A stretch of 64,000 bases of DNA from Candidatus Obscuribacterales bacterium (GTDB lineage: Bacteria; Cyanobacteriota; Vampirovibrionia; Obscuribacterales; Obscuribacteraceae), in assembly GCA_019752635.1 (NCBI GenBank), contig JAIELX010000015.1, positions 48,299 to 112,298 of the forward strand, written 5' to 3'. Below, one piece after another: positions 59,601 to 64,000 of the stretch (its first letter is position 1; the number at the start of each line of letters is the position of its first letter). The position numbers were made by a program, and so were the translations under genes. The notes beneath the pieces are model-generated. The model did not search any database. It saw only the letters and a list, made by a program, of their open reading frames with translations, and was not told the DNA's origin.

Positions 59601-62447
59601 GGAAATCGCGGTATCGTGACTGGTGAAGCGTTGAGTCGAATCGGCGCTATCACTCACCAACAGTATGCGGGTGTGCTTCAGGATGTTTTGCTTAATCCCG
59701 GCTCCACTAAAGAGAATCGCATGCGCGCGCTCACCGATGCATACGGCGCGAGATTGTCTACCATCATTGACGGAGTGCGCTATCAGGAGTCGATACCTTT
59801 GGGAGACATGTCCGCCGTTGAGCGTGAGCGCATACTTGGCAGCAAGTTTGGACTTAGCTCTAAGGAACTGATCGCAACCCTTGAACATGTGGCGAAGACT
59901 GACAAAGATCAGGACGTTCGTTCGCTGGCCTCAGCGCAGTTGTACGGAATTAAGGAGCGTGATCCGCGGCGTCGAGCCGAGCTTCTGTCCGCTTTCAATA
60001 CACTGGTTCAGGAGAATGCGGGCAAAGACGCCGGTACCATTGCTAAGCAAATCAAAGACTTTTTGACCAAGGAAATGAACACCACTCTGCCTGAAAATGC
60101 TGCAGCGGCGGATTTCGTCAAAGAACGTCGTTTGAACGCTGCTGCTGCTTTGATCTTGATGAGTGATCCTGCTGATAAAGCGACTCAGAATGCAATCAAC
60201 AAAGCCATAGTGGATTCGTTCAGTAGCAACAATCCTGCGATTTCAGTACGTGTCGTAGAAATGATGCTTCCGAATCGCATCGCGCAGTTGACCGTCGAAG
60301 ATGCGGCATTGGCGAATCGCTTCAGAGCGAACATTGTGACTCTCGTGAAGCTTCCTGAAAATCGAGCGCAGGAAGAAGCCCTGGTTCGAGTGCTTCAGAA
60401 GATAGAGCCATTGTTGGCCGCGGGAGATCGGGAACTGAAGCAACAATTGCAGAAGCAGCTTGAGGGGCTGCTAAACAATAATGCCTATAACAAGGAATAC
60501 GCAGAATTCTTTCCGAGTCTTCGCGCGGCTGCAATTACGGCGCTGGCCGACATCGGTTCGCAAAGCAGTTTGGAATTGATTCGCAGTCATGCATCCGCTC
60601 AGCCCAAGTTGAAGGTGGGAGCCAAGGAAATTGATGCAAACGAAAGTAACTCCGTTGTGCGGTTCGCAGCAGTAAGGGCTTTGGAACGTCTGCGAGATCC
60701 TGAGTTGCGCTCATATGTCGCCGACCTGATTGATAAGGAAACCGATCCGACTGTCGCTACACAGCTCCGAGACATAAAGTTCGCGCAGCAACGTATTGAG
60801 CCGGAATCCCGCGAGTATAAAGAGGCTTATGAAGGGGCGCTCAAAGATCTGATCAATCCGTTCAACCAGACCAAATATCCTCATCTGAAAGACTTCGGCG
60901 AGGGGGCAGCAGTCGAGTGGTTGAACAGGAACTTCCCTCTGCTCAATGCTGAAACGGCGCGCGAGCGTGCTCAAACCGCGGTCAATAACGCAACAAGTTG
61001 GATCTACCGCCGTACTAGTTTGACTGAAACCATTGAGTACGAAGAATGGAAGAAGGCGAGTGAAGTTTACACCCAGAGAGGGAAAGAATGGGATCAGTTG
61101 GAAGCGCTCGCAAAGGGAACAGGGGAGCAAGCCGACAAAGCGCGTATGGCGCTCTACTACTTGATGACTTCTACCAGAGTCGGTGGAATGATGGGCAGCG
61201 AGTCAGGCCTCAGCATTCACATCAAGGGCTATTATCGCGACACCGAGAAAGTCTATAAGTTTTACAACCATGATTGGCAGGCTTTCGCCGCACGAGCTCT
61301 GGTCGACTGCGCTAAACCAGGCTGCGCTTCTCGCGATTTGACCGCTCACATTATCGAAATGGGGCTCGGCTATACAGCGGGCTTGAACTCCGATACGGCC
61401 GGTAGTCGTCTATTGTTTGCAATGCAGGAGCTTGCTAAAGCGAATACAGGAAATGTTGAACCGCGGAACTTCTGCGTAGCGCGCGAAAAACTGGCTCGCA
61501 TTTACGCAAAAGCTCTTGAGTTGGAACTGAAGCGTCCGCGCGCAGATCAACGCGAGTGGTATCAGTCTGAGTTGGTCAAGGAACTTAAGGGATTGGGGCA
61601 TCGTATGATGTTCCCTGCCTTTGAGGCTCTCAGCCAGCGAAGTCCGTTTGAGGGTGTAAAGAAAGCTGCGGCGGATGCACTGACCGAAATGCGCGATTCT
61701 GTCTCACTTATGTGGACAGAGACAGAGGTTGACCAAACTTCATCGAGTGCGGCGCGTGCTGATAAAGTTAAAGCAGCGGTGGATGATAAAAAGAATGCTG
61801 AAAAGACCGTGCAGGAGATCTTTAACGCTTACAAGGGATTTCAGATTACCGATGCAAAAGACCCTGGACTGCCTCATCTACAAGTAGCGCTCAGTGACAA
61901 CAACCTTCGCGTCAAACTTGCGGCGGCAAAAATTTTGGTCGAATCGAAGTTGCCGAACAATCATCCTGTGAAGGCTCAAGCCATCAAAACTCTCGCTGAG
62001 TTGGTAATCACAGGCACCGCCGACGGTTATCGCACTGATGCCTATGCGGAGTTGTCGCGCCTTCAGCTTGACAGACCATTGCAAATGATATTGAGCGACG
62101 GGCGCCTTCTGAAGCTTGAACGAGTGAATGGAAAGATTCAAGGAAGCGAATTTACCGGCAACAAGCAGACAGGATTTCTCTACGCCGGGGGCGGTAGCTT
62201 CCGCTTCAAAGAAGACTCGACTGGTAAGGTCACGCACATTTGGGATAATGGCGTCGAGCACCGTCGCAAACAGCAAGGCGCCGCATTCATTGACGAATGG
62301 GAGCGTGATCGCGGAATGGCTCCGTGGAAAGGGCAATACACCGTCAATCCTGATGGCTCGTACTGGTATCAATCGCACAATTCGAAGGATCGATGGACTC
62401 GCAATACCAGCGGCGTGTGGGCAAAAACAGTCATGGCAACGCCGTAG
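56670..62447 (+). CDS. Giant helical-repeat (HEAT-like) protein with central Gly/Ala-rich region
   Basis: About 1925 residues from ATG 56670 (GAGG ~11 bases upstream); the frame begins at 56610. The N-terminal ~110 residues are very acidic and disordered, then charged helices (about 110-430). A segment resembling the end of a polymorphic-toxin/peptidoglycan-type domain (GDFLGIVDPLRYQLQPGEE) precedes a Gly/Ala-rich hydrophobic region (about 585-750: LVSGSIEVGVAVRGMWAANA, VAGAGVLNGAGG). Residues ~1080-1450 and 1690-1850 are rows of paired helices with RxxAxxAL patterns (SNPAISVRVVEMML, SVVRFAAVRALERLRD, NNLRVKLAAAKILVES), typical of HEAT/armadillo repeats. The C-terminus is beta-rich with Trp/Gly (THIWDNGVEHR, GSYWYQSHNSKDRWTRN). 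It is probably a large scaffold; the function is unknown. Confidence 0.75.
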   Translation: MPDKKVSDETVTNPGEGNLSEDSLSERPYDDEEASSVALYGSVGDELEVGSGADATKDLAALIHAVADDADEPELEAEMADDPVPAANLTPEQLRTKEIEELKKKYESLTGDELKRAQYLQQTLTNLAVLYVDVQRSVLPGNEEKDRQKLLDAIKLTREKIALEREAGVFGPASRDAFTKYADWLHSKAVPEAVKEIDSLQLSIPAGCPIGLPADRYQRSISPELYRALASNNELKAEFNVDTAKVPTEAQLAKLDSAYEWLAKCNDAASGARGEHQERMLNRMLDDLNRQQWKRKDGEDAASWRSSAAEMIDLTTRMRNYVEAMQSLYKASRNGDFPMDLPRNTRLTIESNGRTYEITEKDLSDPVKKALIKNGSIKDIKLDLPEDLRQDTPANQQKIERMRDWIKQHGDKIDQAVKELIDLEKNPTAVIMYGDQEIRNGKGRFNAKGDFLGIVDPLRYQLQPGEELKDVNLIGYDFEVEEIKEGPNKGKFKITQTVNAELAPWYAYQNIRKFGIEKLGKMPIDEKIVDADDFVPVRNGDKIEITKAKHLQAFKNGQQFCYWGEKVLIATMDAAMLVSGSIEVGVAVRGMWAANAALKLTAGQAAKEIAKGSLRVAVAGAGVLNGAGGRSLKWGEWHVGEHVNTARGLYFLGDVSLGLARGGWGLFKAGKAAESLTAAEKVHTLIHGREAINGLEALKGTPILREVHTGTTWAFKATEYAFAPVIATELAHQWHKLQTLGARDPATDAVILVGDGRGLQAVKKGSFDPKDKKALEGAQAVLDGYAATLKDGRPDAIKTKIQEITDETKRLLGADIKPEDRTAYIEKMLGEIAFTGDEIRDLELAHPSCSRVRNFSLTDEQLHSLRDPEKRKAFPKPVQELAERILASKNADVEAIARISMLYLSRDADGKVAEVTGRIRRNVPEYQKDYIEVVHSPKGGSSTRTTRVTVAARDANEKMTAADVVADLKRDFETSSLGNRGIVTGEALSRIGAITHQQYAGVLQDVLLNPGSTKENRMRALTDAYGARLSTIIDGVRYQESIPLGDMSAVERERILGSKFGLSSKELIATLEHVAKTDKDQDVRSLASAQLYGIKERDPRRRAELLSAFNTLVQENAGKDAGTIAKQIKDFLTKEMNTTLPENAAAADFVKERRLNAAAALILMSDPADKATQNAINKAIVDSFSSNNPAISVRVVEMMLPNRIAQLTVEDAALANRFRANIVTLVKLPENRAQEEALVRVLQKIEPLLAAGDRELKQQLQKQLEGLLNNNAYNKEYAEFFPSLRAAAITALADIGSQSSLELIRSHASAQPKLKVGAKEIDANESNSVVRFAAVRALERLRDPELRSYVADLIDKETDPTVATQLRDIKFAQQRIEPESREYKEAYEGALKDLINPFNQTKYPHLKDFGEGAAVEWLNRNFPLLNAETARERAQTAVNNATSWIYRRTSLTETIEYEEWKKASEVYTQRGKEWDQLEALAKGTGEQADKARMALYYLMTSTRVGGMMGSESGLSIHIKGYYRDTEKVYKFYNHDWQAFAARALVDCAKPGCASRDLTAHIIEMGLGYTAGLNSDTAGSRLLFAMQELAKANTGNVEPRNFCVAREKLARIYAKALELELKRPRADQREWYQSELVKELKGLGHRMMFPAFEALSQRSPFEGVKKAAADALTEMRDSVSLMWTETEVDQTSSSAARADKVKAAVDDKKNAEKTVQEIFNAYKGFQITDAKDPGLPHLQVALSDNNLRVKLAAAKILVESKLPNNHPVKAQAIKTLAELVITGTADGYRTDAYAELSRLQLDRPLQMILSDGRLLKLERVNGKIQGSEFTGNKQTGFLYAGGGSFRFKEDSTGKVTHIWDNGVEHRRKQQGAAFIDEWERDRGMAPWKGQYTVNPDGSYWYQSHNSKDRWTRNTSGVWAKTVMATP

Positions 62448-62711
62448 TTCTTCTTTTCGCCATTAGTTGATTCTAAGATCTTCAAGTTTCCCTTGTCGTT
62501 TTCTCCTGTTGAAGAAACAGCCGAGAGCGTTAAGGGAAGCTGCTTTTGGAGGGAGCGGCTTTCGGTGCTGTGTTGATCACCCGGGGAATCTTCCCAAAGA
62601 TGTACTCACCTCTGCACAATTACCTAGTCCAATATCTGCCCCACGCGCATATATTCGAAGTGGTGGTTCAGTGGGTTCGGGCTATCCGTCGTGGAGGCTC
62701 AGTTTCTTTAT

Positions 62712-64000
62712 ATGCCATTTGATAGTTCTGACGGCAGTTCTTTTTCTTCCCCCGCCAATCCGCGGGGCATCTATTCTGATCGATTTTCTGCAGCAGATTT
62801 GCTGGCGCAAAGCGCGGCCGCCAAACCGGCCGATCGTCGCACGGAGCCAATAATTGTTCCGGGATCTCCATATCCAAAGCCTGTGGAAAAGCCTTTGGCG
62901 GCCAAACCGCAAGAAGTCGCACGAACTTCCGAAACCCTTCGTATAACGCCTTATCCATGGACCGAGCTGGAGGCGAGGTCTCGAGCATGGGGGGAGTACG
63001 TGAGGTACACGTCGGGGAGCGGTAGTACCAGACCTGGTGACAAACCTGTTGTGCCTTCCGCCAAGCCGGTTCCTGGTGAGAAACCGGTTCCCGCTGTACC
63101 CGGTGGAAAGCCCGTCGAAAAACCTGGCGCAAAGCCGACGGAGAAGCCGGTCGCATCCAAGCCGATTGAGGGGACAAGACCTGGTGACAAGGCGCTGCCG
63201 CCGGCAAAACCACTGGAAAAGCCCGCGGATAAACCTGGTGCTAAACCGCCTGAAAAGCCGGAAGAAGCGTTGTGGCAAAATCCCTGGCTCCAGTTGGGCG
63301 CAGCTGTGGCGGCGATTGCTGGCGGAAGGCAGTTGTGGAATTATTTCACAAGTCAAAAACCCGGTCCGTCGGATAAACCAATTGAGGCAAAGCCGCTTGA
63401 GGGGAAACCGGCCGACAAGGTAGTGGAATCGAAACCAGTAGAAGCGAAGCCGGCCGAAAAAGCAGTGGAAGCCAAACCGGCCGAAAAGGTAGTGGAATCG
63501 AAACCGGTAGAAGCGAAGCCGGCCGAAAAAGCAGTGGAAGCCAAACCGGCCGAAAAGGTAGTGGAATCGAAACCAGTAGAAGCGAAGCCGGCCGAAAAAG
63601 CAGTGGAAGCTAAACCGGCCGACAAGGTAGTGGAATCGAAACCAGTAGAAGCGAAGCCGGTCGAAAAAGCAGTGGAAGCCAAACCGGCCGACAAGGTAGT
63701 GGAATCAGAACCAGTCGAAGCAAAGCCTGCTGAAAAAGCAGCGGAAGCAAAACCGGCCGACAAAGTGGTGGAATCAAAACCGGTAGAAGCAAAGCCTGCT
63801 GAAAAAGCAGCGGAAGCAAAACCGGCCGACAAAGTGGTGGAATCGAAACCAGTCGAAGCGAAGCCTGCTGAAAAAGCAGCGGAAGCAAAACCGGCCGACA
63901 AAGTAATGGAATCGAAACCAGTCGAAGCAAAGCCAGCTGAAAAGGCAGCGGAAGCAAAACCGGCCGACAAAGTAATGGAGTCGAAACCGGTAGAAGCGAA
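62712..64000 (+). CDS. Lys-Pro-rich repeat protein, 3' end outside the window
   Basis: Open to the last base, about 430 codons seen. The start is taken at ATG 62712 (MPFDSSDGSSFSSPANP); GGAGG lies 14 bases upstream, somewhat far. Residues 1-110 are polar with a Trp/Arg patch (ITPYPWTELEARSRAWGEYV). About 110-190 is a Pro-Gly-Lys linker (KPVPGEKPVPAVPGGKPVEK). A single hydrophobic helix (NPWLQLGAAVAAIAGGRQLW, about 196-215) could span the membrane. From residue 232 a 23-residue unit (KPADKVVESKPVEAKPAEKA plus VEA) repeats with little change. Extended Lys-Pro-Glu repeats recall TonB-like periplasm-spanning linkers. Whether a folded C-terminal domain follows cannot be seen. Confidence 0.75.
   Translation, partial: MPFDSSDGSSFSSPANPRGIYSDRFSAADLLAQSAAAKPADRRTEPIIVPGSPYPKPVEKPLAAKPQEVARTSETLRITPYPWTELEARSRAWGEYVRYTSGSGSTRPGDKPVVPSAKPVPGEKPVPAVPGGKPVEKPGAKPTEKPVASKPIEGTRPGDKALPPAKPLEKPADKPGAKPPEKPEEALWQNPWLQLGAAVAAIAGGRQLWNYFTSQKPGPSDKPIEAKPLEGKPADKVVESKPVEAKPAEKAVEAKPAEKVVESKPVEAKPAEKAVEAKPAEKVVESKPVEAKPAEKAVEAKPADKVVESKPVEAKPVEKAVEAKPADKVVESEPVEAKPAEKAAEAKPADKVVESKPVEAKPAEKAAEAKPADKVVESKPVEAKPAEKAAEAKPADKVMESKPVEAKPAEKAAEAKPADKVMESKPVEA
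63405..64000 (+). repeat. 69-bp in-frame tandem repeat
   Basis: Eight full units beginning at 63405, 63474, 63543, 63612, 63681, 63750, 63819 and 63888, plus a partial ninth at 63957, each encoding 23 residues. Neighbouring units differ by a few substitutions; units 6-8 (AAEAKPADKVV...) form a more recent subgroup than units 1-5. No indel breaks the frame. The array continues past the window end. Confidence 0.95.

Noticed and set aside
63353..63970. Minus-strand frame of 205 codons across the 69-bp array
   Set aside because: It is the reverse reading of the Lys-Pro-Glu repeats (Ser/Phe/Ala-Gly periodic) and has no start signals; the plus frame continues from a non-repeat gene.
63405..64000. 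CRISPR array
   Set aside because: Units are contiguous 69-bp coding repeats without spacers, and no cas gene is present.

Overview
The window comes from a bacterial chromosome of roughly even base composition. It shows no photosynthesis genes, tRNA, rRNA, CRISPR array or recognisable insertion sequence. SepF and RNase J occur beside an exported lipoprotein and many signal-peptide proteins. Hanks-type kinase/TPR proteins, very long helical-repeat proteins and a Lys-Pro repeat protein are also present. This mix fits a non-photosynthetic relative of Cyanobacteria (Melainabacteria/Vampirovibrionia, perhaps the Obscuribacter group). That placement is an inference from gene content only.

Layout. 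1-5.6 kb: 3' end of a protein with a possible transglutaminase-like triad, a TadE/TadG-like pilus-associated protein with an Asn-Gly repeat, isocitrate lyase (glyoxylate shunt) and an unknown polytopic membrane protein. 5.68-8.9 kb: an arsenic operon, arsR-arsI-(arsI remnant)-arsC-Cys-rich membrane protein-acr3, with a clear promoter so close to the arsR start that the mRNA may be leaderless. 8.9-19.1 kb: a HAD phosphatase-like protein with a long N-terminal extension, an SH3b exported protein, a Ser/Thr kinase with an N-terminal Cys cluster and C-terminal TPRs, exported proteins, an ATP-grasp enzyme and a Rieske oxygenase. 19.1-27.4 kb: a minus-strand run ending in a double histidine kinase whose two modules have lost complementary active-site parts. 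27.5-32.7 kb: small exported proteins, TPR proteins and two SPFH/Band 7 proteins.

33.4-38.1 kb is the housekeeping operon dapB-asd-dapA-rnj (lysine/diaminopimelate synthesis plus RNase J). 38.2-44.2 kb has a SABATH-type methyltransferase, a PlsC acyltransferase, a DUF1189-like membrane protein, an AAC(6')-Ii-like acetyltransferase and sepF. 44.4-50.5 kb is smc-scpA-scpB-ispD, with touching or overlapping genes. 51-55.1 kb has an M48 (Ste24-like) protease, a small 37-residue membrane peptide gene with a strong terminator, and tgt.

55.7-64 kb is accessory: a small protein with hydrophobic segments, a ~1925-residue helical-repeat protein, and the start of a Lys-Pro-rich protein with a 69-bp tandem repeat that runs off the window. 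Several starts were moved downstream of the longest open frame where a Shine-Dalgarno sequence or family alignment favoured it. The best candidates for new biology are the double histidine kinase, the Cys-rich ars-operon membrane protein, the bacterial SABATH methyltransferase and the giant repeat proteins.
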